DNA of 64,000 nt from Mobilisporobacter senegalensis (GTDB lineage Bacteria > Bacillota > Clostridia > Lachnospirales > Lachnospiraceae), in the NCBI RefSeq assembly GCF_003752155.1, contig NZ_RJVG01000007.1:62001-126000 (forward strand), given 5' to 3'. Numbering within the stretch: the stretch's first letter is position 1; each line of letters begins with the position of its first letter. Of this stretch, positions 34,212 to 42,830 are shown one piece after another. The position numbers and the translations under genes are program-made. The notes below the pieces were generated by a model. That model was not told where the DNA came from and ran no database searches. It saw only the letters and a list, made by a program, of their open reading frames with translations.

Positions 34212-34811
34212 ATGACTTTTTATGATGGCAGATCTGGTTTTATAACAGTGGTTTCCGGACCGATGTTTGCAGAGAAAAGTGGAGAATTGGTCAATCGATG
34301 TATGAAAGAAGAAAAATATGCCGGTAAAAAAGTGATCGCATTTAAACCAAGTAATGATAATCGATTTGCCGAAGATGAAATCGTAAGTCGTTTAGGGCTT
34401 AAAATGAAAGCTGTTTCTATCAATAAGATGATTAATGATGATTTGGAAGAAGAAATACTTAAGTCAAGTAAAGGCTGTGATATCGTAGCTTTTGATGAGG
34501 CGCAATTCTTTAGTGAAAAAATTGTTGATATTGTATTGGAAATTGCTTATCGCGGCAGTCATGTTATTGTAGCGGGACTTGATCTTGATTTTAGAGCCAA
34601 ACCTTTTGGCTATATGGGAGAATTAATGACAATTGCAGATGAAGTAATTAAAAAGACTGCATTCTGCCCATGCTGTGGACGCCCTGCCCGTTTTACCCAA
34701 AGATTAGTAGATGGTTTTCCTGCCAAAGAAGGACCCATCGAATTGATCGGAGATACTGACAGCTATGAACCCCGCTGCCGCAATTGTTACGTACCTCCAT
34801 TTAAAGCTTAA
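34212..34811 (+). CDS. tdk: Thymidine kinase with altered P-loop
   Basis: 199 residues. It has the type II thymidine kinase layout: N-terminal SGPMFAEKSGELVNR, CDIVAFDEAQFF (Walker B, about 93-104), AGLDLDFRAKPFG, and a zinc ribbon FCPCCGRPARFTQR with EPRCRNCYV. The P-loop in this family is normally GPMFSGKT/S; here the last Gly is Glu21 (GPMFAEKS) while Lys22 and Ser23 remain. All other motifs are intact, so the protein may still be active or have changed nucleotide use. It would phosphorylate thymidine in salvage. GGGGAAAG precedes the ATG. Confidence 0.85.
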   Translation: MTFYDGRSGFITVVSGPMFAEKSGELVNRCMKEEKYAGKKVIAFKPSNDNRFAEDEIVSRLGLKMKAVSINKMINDDLEEEILKSSKGCDIVAFDEAQFFSEKIVDIVLEIAYRGSHVIVAGLDLDFRAKPFGYMGELMTIADEVIKKTAFCPCCGRPARFTQRLVDGFPAKEGPIELIGDTDSYEPRCRNCYVPPFKA

Positions 34812-34818
34812 TAAATCA

Positions 34819-34877
34819 AAAACAGCGTATATATAACTATGGTATAATCGTACCCTCGTTATAATATACGCTGTTTC
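34819..34877 (+). terminator. Terminator of tdk
   Basis: AAACAGCGTATAT pairs with ATATACGCTGTTT and AAC with GTT inside; T residues follow. It lies just after the tdk stop and may also serve the convergent small gene. Confidence 0.7.
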
Positions 34878-34904
34878 GATATTATCACATATAATCTTAA
34901 TTTA

Positions 34905-35135
34905 TTATTTCTTCTTTACAGTAAAATTTAATATTAGAGAAATTACAAAACAAAGAATACTAGGTATCAAAAATATTACTCCATGAATGACATAATAAAC
35001 ATCAATCGGCGTAGAACCATATGAAGGGAGGGTCTTATTATAATAATCATAATGTATATATACTAAACCACCCAAAAAACATATCAGTAATACAATACTA
35101 AGTCCAAATAAAACTTTAACCAACGTAGGTTTCAT
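34905..35135 (-). CDS. Small two-segment membrane protein of unknown function
   Basis: 76 residues. Two hydrophobic helices, VLFGLSIVLLICFLGGLVYI (about 8-27) and VIHGVIFLIPSILCFVISLI (about 49-68), are joined by a polar loop with tyrosines and flanked by basic ends (N-terminal MKPTLVK, C-terminal VKKK). AAGGAG lies 7 bases before the ATG at 35135, which supports it as real. Convergent with tdk. No family was recognised. Confidence 0.65.
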   Translation of the reverse strand: MKPTLVKVLFGLSIVLLICFLGGLVYIHYDYYNKTLPSYGSTPIDVYYVIHGVIFLIPSILCFVISLILNFTVKKK

Positions 35136-35246
35136 CTCTTATACTCCTTCACAAATTCAATCTACCTGTATACTAATATAAATTTACACAAAATTCAATA
35201 TAGCATATCAATCAGCAATCCTCTTCATTTTATAAGTGATATATAT

Positions 35247-35588
35247 TTAATAACATTCTATTTCCTTTATATAGAATTCCTTTCCACTTAATAACTCAAA
35301 GTTTTTACTTCCACATACTGTACATATGCCATGATTCTCTAAAACTCTAAACACTTTTTTACAATCCGTACACAACCCGTTGGCAGATAAAACTTCAATT
35401 TCTAACTCAGAACCTTCTAATATGGTTCCATCAACTGCTGCCGGATAAAGTTTCATCATATATTTAGGAATCATTGAAGAGAGCTCACCTATTTGTAAAA
35501 CCAAAGTTTCTATTTTTTTAACATCATTCTCTAATGCATATCGTTCTACACTCTTTACAACTTCCAGTAAAACTCCGATCTCATGCAT
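35247..35588 (-). CDS. hypA: Hydrogenase maturation nickel chaperone HypA
   Basis: 113 residues. It starts MHEIGVLLEVVKSVERYA; Met1-His2-Glu3 is the nickel site of HypA. The zinc site is CTDCKKVF and CTVCGSK (two CxxC, about 73-76 and 91-94). Standard length. In the known pathway HypA hands nickel to hydrogenase large subunits with HypB. It follows the Fe-S/FAD oxidoreductase by 43 bp. No hydrogenase subunit or hypC-F is in the window. Confidence 0.92.
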   Translation of the reverse strand: MHEIGVLLEVVKSVERYALENDVKKIETLVLQIGELSSMIPKYMMKLYPAAVDGTILEGSELEIEVLSANGLCTDCKKVFRVLENHGICTVCGSKNFELLSGKEFYIKEIECY

Positions 35589-35631
35589 ATTACTTCTCTC
35601 CTCTGTTTAAGGCTTAATATTATAAGAAATG

Positions 35632-38310
35632 TTAATCTCTTTGAAAGATATTCACTGCCTTTTTCACTGCAATCTTTCCCTTACGTTTTATGATGTGTTT
35701 TAATACTACAGGTTTTAAATTTTCAAAGGCTACCCCTTCGCCGTCATATTTCCGTATCAGTGATATTGCATCGAACTTACATTTCATCGTACATGCGCCA
35801 CATCCTACACATAAAAATTCATCTACTACAGTAGCGCCACAGCTAAGACATCTTTTTGTTTCTTCCATAACTTGTTCCATAGTAAAAGTACCCCGTAGAT
35901 CTTTAAAGGTTTCTTTGGATCTGGAACCATCCACATGACCCATACTCTGTCTTGGAAGGCTATCATACCCTTCAAAATCAAGATTTTGTTTATCCAGAGA
36001 TTGATACTCTCTTCTATCACGGCCAATGATTAAACTTTGTCCTGGCTGAACATAGCGGTGAATTGAAATCGCCCCTTGTTTGCCTGCTGCAATTGCATCA
36101 ATTGCAAATCTGGGCCCGGTATATACATCGCCACCAGTGAATACATCCGGCTCATTGGTTTGGTAAGTAAACGGATCTGCTTTTACTGTATTGTTTGGGT
36201 TTAACTCTATCTTACTATCTAAAATAAGATTGCCATAGTCTATAGCCTGCCCTATAGAAATTACTATATTGTCTGCCTCTGCAATGATCGTATTATCTTC
36301 ATCGTAGATTGGGTAGAATCTGCCATTTTCATCAAATGCTGAAAGACATTTCTTCAATTCCACCGCTGTGATCCGGCCATCTTTCACAAGAATTCTCTTT
36401 GGTCCCCATGAATTATGGATCACAATGTTTTCTGCCATTGCTTCTTCAATCTCTTCCTCCAGAGCAGGCATTTGTTCACGGCTTTCCAGACAGTACATTG
36501 ATACATTGTTTTCACCTAATCTCATGGCTGTTCTTGCAACATCAATTGCTACATTACCACCACCGATCACAACTGTCTTACCTTTAAATTCATTAATTTT
36601 TCCTAAATTAACATTACGTAAGAAATCAATACCGGTAATCACTCCGTCTGCATCTTCTCCTTCAATTCCAAGCTTTCTTCCGGCCTTTGCTCCAATTGCA
36701 AGATAGAATGCTTCATATCCCTGATCCCTTAAATCATTTAATGTAATATTTTTGCCAACTTCAATACCTGTTTTGAATTTAACCCCTAATTCTCTTAGTA
36801 TATCGATTTCCGCATTCACTATATTCTTTTCTAACCGGAAAGAAGGGATACCAAGTGTCAACATACCACCGAGCACTTCTTCCTTCTCAAATACCGTGAC
36901 ATTATATCCATCAATACTTAAATAATAAGCGCAGGAAAGACCTGCAGGTCCTGCTCCGATGACAGCTATTTTATTACCATATTCATGACGTTTTTCAGGT
37001 ATGTAACGCTCCTCTTTGTTCAAATCCTGTTCTGCAATAAATTTTTTGATTTCATCAATTGCTATAGGTGAATCAATATCTCCTCTGGTACAGGCAGATT
37101 CACATTTTCTTGGACAGACGCGGCCGCATACTGCAGGGAATGGATTTTCATGCTTAATAAGTTCAAGGGCTTCTGTATATCTTCCTTGAGATGCCAGTTT
37201 AATATAGCCTTGTATTGCTATATGGGCCGGGCATTCTGTTTTACAAGGGCTGGTTCCGCTATCAACCACATCTTTTCGATTGATCCGGTAGTCAGGATTC
37301 CATTTTTCAGGGCCCCATTCCATATCACGGGGAGTTTCTATTTTCTTTTTTGGCAAAGGTGTAACCGTACATAATTTCTGACCCAGCTGTAATGCATTTA
37401 CCGGACATGTTTCCACACATTCACCGCATGCAACACATTTATCCTTATCTACATGGGAAACATAATTGGAACGAACCATATCCACATTCTTAAACATTTC
37501 AGCAGTTCTTAAAGCCAGACAGGAGCAACCACAACAGTTGCAGATCGCATGTGTCTTTCCGGAACCATCCAGATTTGGAATCTGGTGCATCAGGCCATTT
37601 TCTTCTGCCTTCCTGATAATCTCAAAAGCTTCCTCACGGGTTATTTGGCGTCCTCGCCCTGTGCGGATATAATACTCAGCGGCATGGCCCATCTGGATAC
37701 ACATATCTTCCTTCAAATGACCGCATCCTTCACCCATAGCTTCCCTTGCAGTACGGCAGGAACAATCAGAAACAGAAAAGATATTATTGTCATTTAAATA
37801 TTTAGACACTTCTTCGTAAGAAGCTCTTCTTGTTTCTCCATCAATAGCTTTTTCGATTGGTATCACTCTCATTAAACCAACGCCAACTGGAAATGCTCCT
37901 GTTGTTCTAGGACCTCTTACTCTTCCATATGCTTCAAATGCTTCCGCAATTTGAGGAAATTTTTTTACATTTTCCTTGTGGTTTACCATCATTTCCATAA
38001 TTCCCGGAACCCAGGTATCATACCAATAGGTGTCCACCCCATCAATTTCATTTACAAAACAGACACCGGCATCCGCTAATTTCCATAATAGTTCTTCTGT
38101 TTTCTCTAATGATTTGCCACACAAAGGAGCAAGTTCTTTGGCAGTGGTCTTTTTACGTATCTCCATACAAAGTACTACTTCCGCCATCTCTTCCGTCACA
38201 ACAGGTTCTAAGATCATATATTCCGGATCTTTTTCTGTAATACCATTTTTTGAGCCCATTTTCTTTCGACTGATATGATTTGCCAATTCCAATACCTTCG
38301 TTTTTACCAT
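35632..38310 (-). CDS. Large Fe-S/FAD oxidoreductase (GltD-like core with added ferredoxin domains)
   Basis: 892 residues. About 1-100 resembles a winged-helix start; 181-270 is a Cys-rich region (SDCSCRTAREAMGEGCG, ICNCCGCSC); 292-306 is a ferredoxin motif CVACGECVETCPVNA. From about 350 a GltD-like part begins: Fe-S CKTEC...VCGRVCPRKCESAC, FAD loop VIGAGPAGLSCAYYL (about 450), second nucleotide site VVIGGGNVAIDVARTAM, and FAD contact TGGDVYTGPRFAIDAIAAG. A C-terminal ferredoxin (CLSCG and CVGCGACTMKC) ends it. It should move electrons between NAD(P)H and ferredoxin-like partners. The ATG at 38310 is chosen (GGAGG 8 bases before it) over an in-frame GTG at 38325. Its real partner is unknown. 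Confidence 0.85.
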   Translation of the reverse strand: MVKTKVLELANHISRKKMGSKNGITEKDPEYMILEPVVTEEMAEVVLCMEIRKKTTAKELAPLCGKSLEKTEELLWKLADAGVCFVNEIDGVDTYWYDTWVPGIMEMMVNHKENVKKFPQIAEAFEAYGRVRGPRTTGAFPVGVGLMRVIPIEKAIDGETRRASYEEVSKYLNDNNIFSVSDCSCRTAREAMGEGCGHLKEDMCIQMGHAAEYYIRTGRGRQITREEAFEIIRKAEENGLMHQIPNLDGSGKTHAICNCCGCSCLALRTAEMFKNVDMVRSNYVSHVDKDKCVACGECVETCPVNALQLGQKLCTVTPLPKKKIETPRDMEWGPEKWNPDYRINRKDVVDSGTSPCKTECPAHIAIQGYIKLASQGRYTEALELIKHENPFPAVCGRVCPRKCESACTRGDIDSPIAIDEIKKFIAEQDLNKEERYIPEKRHEYGNKIAVIGAGPAGLSCAYYLSIDGYNVTVFEKEEVLGGMLTLGIPSFRLEKNIVNAEIDILRELGVKFKTGIEVGKNITLNDLRDQGYEAFYLAIGAKAGRKLGIEGEDADGVITGIDFLRNVNLGKINEFKGKTVVIGGGNVAIDVARTAMRLGENNVSMYCLESREQMPALEEEIEEAMAENIVIHNSWGPKRILVKDGRITAVELKKCLSAFDENGRFYPIYDEDNTIIAEADNIVISIGQAIDYGNLILDSKIELNPNNTVKADPFTYQTNEPDVFTGGDVYTGPRFAIDAIAAGKQGAISIHRYVQPGQSLIIGRDRREYQSLDKQNLDFEGYDSLPRQSMGHVDGSRSKETFKDLRGTFTMEQVMEETKRCLSCGATVVDEFLCVGCGACTMKCKFDAISLIRKYDGEGVAFENLKPVVLKHIIKRKGKIAVKKAVNIFQRD

Positions 38311-38337
38311 TCCATAAACCTCCACCTTTAGTTTTTA

Positions 38338-39009
38338 TTAATTTTCATTCCATTTTTTTACTTCATTGCGAAGCCAATCCGCCCATTCCTCAATTCCTTC
38401 CCCAGTTTTAGCCGAAATTGTTATAATTTTAACATTTGGATTTAAACGTTTTGCATGTTCTATGCAGGCTTCCAGATCAAACTCAAAATAATCCAATACA
38501 TCGATCTTATTAATTAGTAAAACATCTACAATAGAAAACATCAGCGGATATTTTAGCGGTTTATCGTCTCCTTCCGGAACACTGAGAATCATGGCATTTT
38601 TTGATGCGCCTGTATCAAATTCTGCCGGACATACCAGGTTTCCTACATTTTCTAAAATAGCACAGTCTATTTCATCTGTCTCCAGAGCCTCTAAGCCTTG
38701 TTTTGTCATATCCGCATCAAGATGACACATTCCCCCTGTGTGAAGCTGTATTACCTTTACTCCGGTTTCAGAGATGGTACGGGCATCCACATCAGAATCA
38801 ATATCTGCTTCCATTACCCCAATTTTCATTTCATCCTTTAAGGTATTGACTGTCTTTACCAATGTTGTTGTTTTCCCTGAGCCAGGGGAAGACATAAGGT
38901 TTAATAGAAAAGTTTTATTCTTTTTAAGTTCTTTTCTTAAAATTTCTGCCTGCCGGTTGTTGTCATCAAAAACATTCTGTTTTATTTCTAAAATTTTAAA
39001 TTGACTCAT
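38338..39009 (-). CDS. hypB: Hydrogenase nickel incorporation GTPase HypB
   Basis: 223 residues. LMSSPGSGKTTTLVKT is the P-loop (about 38-53); MEADIDSDVDA, TGGMCHLDADM (metal-binding Cys-His), ENVGNLVCPAEFD and LLINKIDVLDYF (NKxD) are HypB signatures. There is no N-terminal His-rich nickel store. With HypA it would insert nickel. It lies 27 bp before the oxidoreductase gene in the same direction and downstream of a terminator that follows the membrane protein gene. Confidence 0.93.
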   Translation of the reverse strand: MSQFKILEIKQNVFDDNNRQAEILRKELKKNKTFLLNLMSSPGSGKTTTLVKTVNTLKDEMKIGVMEADIDSDVDARTISETGVKVIQLHTGGMCHLDADMTKQGLEALETDEIDCAILENVGNLVCPAEFDTGASKNAMILSVPEGDDKPLKYPLMFSIVDVLLINKIDVLDYFEFDLEACIEHAKRLNPNVKIITISAKTGEGIEEWADWLRNEVKKWNEN

Positions 39010-39040
39010 TCAATTTCCCTCCTATTTACTTTATTACATA

Positions 39041-39097
39041 AAAAGGAGATTGCAAAACACACAAATAATATGCTCTTTTGTTTTGCAGCCTCCTTTT
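39041..39097 (-). terminator. Terminator/attenuator between the membrane protein gene and hypB
   Basis: AAAAGGAG and TGCAAAAC pair with CTCCTTTT and GTTTTGCA around a loop of about 21 bases; on the minus strand T residues follow. It sits 3 bp after the stop of the upstream gene. Confidence 0.75.
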
Positions 39098-39100
39098 GGA

Positions 39101-40081
39101 TTACTCAGCTAATGCTTTTATTTCCTTATATTTCTCCAGGTCAACATATAATTCAGAAGTATATGGATTTCTTTTTGTTTTTATTGCTTTATAGATCATG
39201 TAGATACAAACAATGATATTGGCAGCAAGTGCCGCAAAACTCCAGAAGAACAATGGAGTTCTATTATATGTAGATGCTACTGCAAATGCGCCCTCATCAA
39301 TAAATGCCGGGAATGTCTGGGCAAACATGCACCATAATGCTAATGTCTGGGCACGATGCTGTAACCATGCACCTTTTCCAATGGTAAATGCACATAAAGT
39401 CGGAGCTAATAATAAGGCAAATCCGCAATACCATGCATGACCCGGCAGACAGTTGTATGTATAGGCAAAATTCCACAAATCATATGCAATGATCCAGAAC
39501 CAGAGCATATCCGGCCAAAGCATGTCTTTGCTGCCATCTTTCTTTGTAACCCTGCGGATACAGATTCCAAACCATCCGGTAATGGTAATAATGTTTAAAA
39601 TCCCTGCTGCTGCATTCATAAAATTCCATGAACCGCCAAGTACATACATGGCGTCATCCGCAAGGATACCTCCTTGTGGGTAAGTCAGACCAACCTGGAT
39701 ATCTCTGGCTACTGCTTCTAAAATATTAATTGCTAAAATTAATGGCGGGAAACACAAAGCCCATTTATTCTCTGATAACCTCCAGGTTTTTCCGGTCTTT
39801 TTACTGGTACCATGTAAATGTCTTATGCACCAAAATCCAATGCAGCCGGCTGTTGATGAATATACCTTTGCCAAGTGAAACCAATCTGTATATGTAGTAT
39901 CTTTTAAAACGGTAAACCATAAAACTGATAAAATCCCAGGTAATACTATGAAACAGATAAAACCAACGGATATATATCTTCTTGATAATTCATTTGCTAT
40001 AAATAATATGGCAAATACTAAAATCCACACAAGCCAGACCATTACTGCACTGGCTCCTGCATCATAATTAAAACGAAACAT
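39101..40081 (-). CDS. Multi-pass membrane protein (DUF5692-like)
   Basis: 326 residues with about eight membrane segments (VMVWLVWILVFAILFIANEL, YISVGFICFIVLPGILSVLW, WALCFPPLILAINILEAVA, FMNAAAGILNIITITGWFGI, MLWFWIIAYDLWNFAYTYNC, AWYCGFALLLAPTLCAFTIG, LALWCMFAQTFPAFI, PLFFWSFAALAANIIVCIYM). It is rich in Trp and has WNFAYTYNCLPGHAWYCG and a cytoplasmic C-terminus. I associate it with the uncharacterised DUF5692 family, from memory. It is the first gene of a unit leading to hypB, the oxidoreductase and hypA, divergent from a GntR regulator, so it may be the transport or membrane part of that pathway. Confidence 0.7.
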   Translation of the reverse strand: MFRFNYDAGASAVMVWLVWILVFAILFIANELSRRYISVGFICFIVLPGILSVLWFTVLKDTTYTDWFHLAKVYSSTAGCIGFWCIRHLHGTSKKTGKTWRLSENKWALCFPPLILAINILEAVARDIQVGLTYPQGGILADDAMYVLGGSWNFMNAAAGILNIITITGWFGICIRRVTKKDGSKDMLWPDMLWFWIIAYDLWNFAYTYNCLPGHAWYCGFALLLAPTLCAFTIGKGAWLQHRAQTLALWCMFAQTFPAFIDEGAFAVASTYNRTPLFFWSFAALAANIIVCIYMIYKAIKTKRNPYTSELYVDLEKYKEIKALAE

Positions 40082-40124
40082 CTTATCGCTCCCTTTCCCT
40101 ATCCTTCATTATACGTTCTGCATC

Positions 40125-40135
40125 TGGTCATACCA
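40125..40135. promoter_or_regulatory. GntR-type operator-like site before the membrane protein gene
   Basis: TGGTCATACCA fits TNGT-N3-ACNA, the half-site pattern known for FadR/FCD regulators; 44 bp before the start codon, downstream of the promoter at 40159-40187. Confidence 0.5.
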
Positions 40136-40158
40136 ATATGCATATACCACTATATGTC

Positions 40159-40187
40159 TATTATCTAACAATCTCGAAAAAAGTCAA
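40159..40187 (-). promoter_or_regulatory. Promoter of the membrane protein-hyp unit
   Basis: On the minus strand TTGACT (40182-40187), 17-bp spacer, ATAATA (40159-40164). Confidence 0.5.
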
Positions 40188-40227
40188 TAATTATAAATTT
40201 ATTCGGCATTTTTATTATAATCCATAC

Positions 40228-40256
40228 TTGTTTTTAGACAAATGATACAATATAAT
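40228..40256 (+). promoter_or_regulatory. Promoter of the FCD regulator gene
   Basis: TTGTTT (40228-40233), 17-bp spacer, TATAAT (40251-40256). Confidence 0.55.
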
Positions 40257-40270
40257 TGGAGTGTGGTACC

Positions 40271-40281
40271 TGGACAGACCA
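40271..40281. promoter_or_regulatory. Second GntR-type operator-like site
   Basis: TGGACAGACCA matches 9 of 11 bases of the site at 40125-40135 and lies just past the expected start of the regulator transcript, inside the symmetric CTGG-ACAGA-CCAG. Confidence 0.45.
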
Positions 40282-40301
40282 GTGACAGAAAGGAGCAAAA
40301 T

Positions 40302-41006
40302 ATGGAATTCACAAAATTATCCGCACCATCGCTAAAAGAATTATTTGTACAGGAATTAGAAGGAATGATTTTATCTGGAAAATTAGCGGTAGGAGAAAAA
40401 TTGCCTCCGGAACGTGAAATGGCTAAGACTATGCAAGTCAGCCGTACCGTTGTAAATAGCGGCATTCTGGAATTGTCCAGAAAAGGGTTTCTGATCATAA
40501 AACCACGTGTTGGTACTTTTATAGCAGACTATCGGCGGACAGGAACCCTTGAGACACTTATCTCCATACTTAAATATAACGGTGGTGTTCTAAGATCTGG
40601 TGAAATCCGCTCCATCCTTGAAATACGCCTCGCATTAAGTGAACTTTCCTTCAGACTGACCATTCCTAAACTAACAGAGAAAGATATAAACTCTCTTCGT
40701 AAATATGTAGACGGTATTGGAAAATCCTCAACAAATAAAGAAGCCAGTGAAAGAGCCTTCGAATTTCATCATGAGCTTTCCATTCTATCTGGCAATATGC
40801 TTTTGCCGCTGGTTTATTATTCGTTTAAAGAAGCAGTGCTTATGCTTTGGGAAAGATTTTGCATTCTCCATGGCCGGGAAAAATTATTTACAAATACAGA
40901 GACCCTTTGGCAGTTTATTGAAAAGAAAGATGTGGAAGGAGCTATCTGTTGGTCTAAGAAAACCATATATGATACCATTCAGGGTAAAGATCAAATATAT
41001 TATTGA
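40302..41006 (+). CDS. GntR-family (FadR/FCD) transcriptional regulator
   Basis: 234 residues. The winged helix has LAVGEKLPPEREMAKTMQVSRTVVNSGILELSRKGFL and PRVGTFIADYRR. The C-terminal helical FCD domain includes SILEIRLALSELSFRL and FEFHHELSILSGNMLLPLVYYSF, with the His residues typical of a ligand or metal pocket. The ATG at 40302 has AAAGGAG 6 bases before it; an in-frame ATG at 40242 lies upstream of the promoter -10 box and is rejected. Divergent from the membrane protein-hypB-oxidoreductase-hypA unit, which it likely controls. Confidence 0.85.
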   Translation: MEFTKLSAPSLKELFVQELEGMILSGKLAVGEKLPPEREMAKTMQVSRTVVNSGILELSRKGFLIIKPRVGTFIADYRRTGTLETLISILKYNGGVLRSGEIRSILEIRLALSELSFRLTIPKLTEKDINSLRKYVDGIGKSSTNKEASERAFEFHHELSILSGNMLLPLVYYSFKEAVLMLWERFCILHGREKLFTNTETLWQFIEKKDVEGAICWSKKTIYDTIQGKDQIYY

Positions 41007-41079
41007 CATTTTATTACCTGTAAATTTTCACTATAACAAAGATTTTATCCTATGTAACACAGATTTCTATATATGAGGT

Positions 41080-41193
41080 AAAGGGGCTTTTGCAAAATAT
41101 ATTTTCTGGAATTTAGAAGAAACTTTATATTTCGAGAAATATAAAGTTCTTCTCAATATTCAGAGAATCTTATCTTTTTGCAAAATCCCCTTT
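41080..41193. terminator. Large two-part hairpin between the FCD regulator and a small gene
   Basis: Outer arms AAAGGGGCTTTTGCAAAA (41080-41097) and TTTTGCAAAATCCCCTTT (41176-41193) pair with one mismatch. An inner stem of about 18 bp (AGAAGAAACTTTATATTTC with AATATAAAGTTCTTCT) sits at 41115-41153. It overlaps the last codons of the small gene 41170-41331. It probably ends both convergent transcripts. Confidence 0.65.
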
Positions 41194-41331
41194 ATCTTTT
41201 GGCTGATATGCAATCAGAACTATATCATTTTCTGCCTTTGAACTTAAGGTTTTTTCTAATTCAGATATATTTTTAACATCTTCCTCAGAGATCTTAGCGA
41301 TATTAAAATCTTCAAAATTTTTATTTTCCAT
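41170..41331 (-). CDS. Small conserved-looking protein, 53 residues
   Basis: ATG at 41331 with AAGGAG 8 bases upstream; reads MENKNFEDFNIAKISEEDVK, then a charged helix-forming stretch (NISELEKTLSSKAEND) and IVLIAYQPKDKGDFAKR. The pattern, a short acidic/basic helix followed by a hydrophobic strand ending in IAY, resembles small uncharacterised Clostridial proteins I have seen, but I know no function. It is not an overlap artefact: the opposite strand shows no gene here, and codon use is ordinary. Confidence 0.6.
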   Translation of the reverse strand: MENKNFEDFNIAKISEEDVKNISELEKTLSSKAENDIVLIAYQPKDKGDFAKR

Positions 41332-41463
41332 AAAGAATTCTCCTTCCTGGAATAGTATGTGTAATATTTCGATATAGATACAAACAAAAAAATAGAATAA
41401 TCCGCTATTTATAATAACGGACTATTCTCTCTTATCTGATAACCGGTCAAAACCATATCTGAA

Positions 41464-42777
41464 TTAAATTTCCTTTTCTTCTTTCCCTGCTAAATAATTA
41501 ATAAATTGTTGTGCCGTCCGTCCTGAGATTCCACCATGGCTTAACTCCCATATATTTGCTTCCCGACATAATTCTTCCTCTGACAATTTAATATTTGCAT
41601 GATTTTTAGCTAATTCTTTCACTATCTCAAAATATTCTTTTTGTGTTGGTTTGGAATAATTAATAGAAATTCCAAATCTGGCAACCAGAGATAATTTTTC
41701 CTGCATAGTATCAGAATGATGCAGCTCATCTTTAGAAATATCAGAGCGGTCGCTCCATGTCTCTCTTATAAGATGTCTTCGATTTGAAGTTGCATAAATT
41801 AAAACATTGTCTGGCTTTGTTTCCAGGCCGCCTTCAATGACTGCTTTTAGATATTTATATTCGATTTCAAATTCTTCAAAAGATAAATCATCCATATATA
41901 TAATAAATCTGTAATTTCGATCTTTTACACTGGCAATTACCGCTGATAAGTCTTCAAACTGATGCTTATAGATTTCTATCATTCTAAGTCCTTGGTCATA
42001 ATATTCGTTTAATATAGCTTTTACACTTGTTGATTTACCTGTACCACTATCACCAAACAGAAGAACATTATTGGATTCTCGTCCCTCAACAAAGGCTTTC
42101 GTATTATCCACTAATTTTTTCTTTTGGATTTCATATCCAATCAGATCACTTAGGAGAATCTCCTGTGTATTCGTAATAGGAACTAACTCAATTTCATTCT
42201 TCTCTTTTTTAATTCGAAAAGCTTTATTTAAACCAAATTTGCCAACTCCATAGTCTTTATAGAAATTCATCACGACTGTAAATATTTCATTTTCATCTTT
42301 ACTATTTTCGATTTGTTTACTTAATAACCTTACTTTATCACTGACACTTTTGTTATATCTTTTGCCGCTCTTTTTAACAGCCTTATAATTTAGAATAATT
42401 TGAAAGCAATTAATATCTAACTCAGCTTCTATTTTTGAAAAATCATAATCAAAAAGTGCTTTAAATATTTTAAAATCATTTCTTGCAAATTGATTCACAC
42501 TGCCTTCATTGGCCCCAACTTTTTCACTTGTAATGGCAAAAGGATTTTCATTGGTTGCAATCAGGTAGCTTAAATAATTATGCCATAAATTTTCATCAAA
42601 TCCATAAATTGTTGCTATATCAAGCAGCTTATGAATCTGTTCATAAATTCTAGTGATAATATCTTCTTTCTTCCCATGATCGTGCTCATAATCTTTCATG
42701 ATATCCGCAAGATTTAATAAGATACAATCCTTACCAAAATCTCTGTAGATTACTAACTTTGATGTTAATTTATACAT
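41464..42777 (-). CDS. ATP-binding protein of the DUF815 (AAA) family
   Basis: 437 residues. The C-terminal AAA-type ATPase has [18 protein letters not shown], Walker [17 protein letters not shown] (about 238-253), [12 protein letters not shown] (Walker B), and [17 protein letters not shown] with a sensor Asn/Arg. The N-terminal half is helical with no motif. This is the DUF815 family, of unknown client. It begins 53 bp after argS ends, in the same direction, so may share its transcript. Confidence 0.85.
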   Translation of the reverse strand: MYKLTSKLVIYRDFGKDCILLNLADIMKDYEHDHGKKEDIITRIYEQIHKLLDIATIYGFDENLWHNYLSYLIATNENPFAITSEKVGANEGSVNQFARNDFKIFKALFDYDFSKIEAELDINCFQIILNYKAVKKSGKRYNKSVSDKVRLLSKQIENSKDENEIFTVVMNFYKDYGVGKFGLNKAFRIKKEKNEIELVPITNTQEILLSDLIGYEIQKKKLVDNTKAFVEGRESNNVLLFGDSGTGKSTSVKAILNEYYDQGLRMIEIYKHQFEDLSAVIASVKDRNYRFIIYMDDLSFEEFEIEYKYLKAVIEGGLETKPDNVLIYATSNRRHLIRETWSDRSDISKDELHHSDTMQEKLSLVARFGISINYSKPTQKEYFEIVKELAKNHANIKLSEEELCREANIWELSHGGISGRTAQQFINYLAGKEEKEI

Positions 42778-42830
42778 CTTATCAACCTTCGTTTCTTGTA
42801 CTCATATTAAATATGAATTAATTAATAAAT

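Noticed and set aside
35247-35588. The hypA product as a zinc-ribbon protein of other type
   Set aside because: The Met-His-Glu start, the length and two CxxC pairs at the right spacing are specific for HypA.
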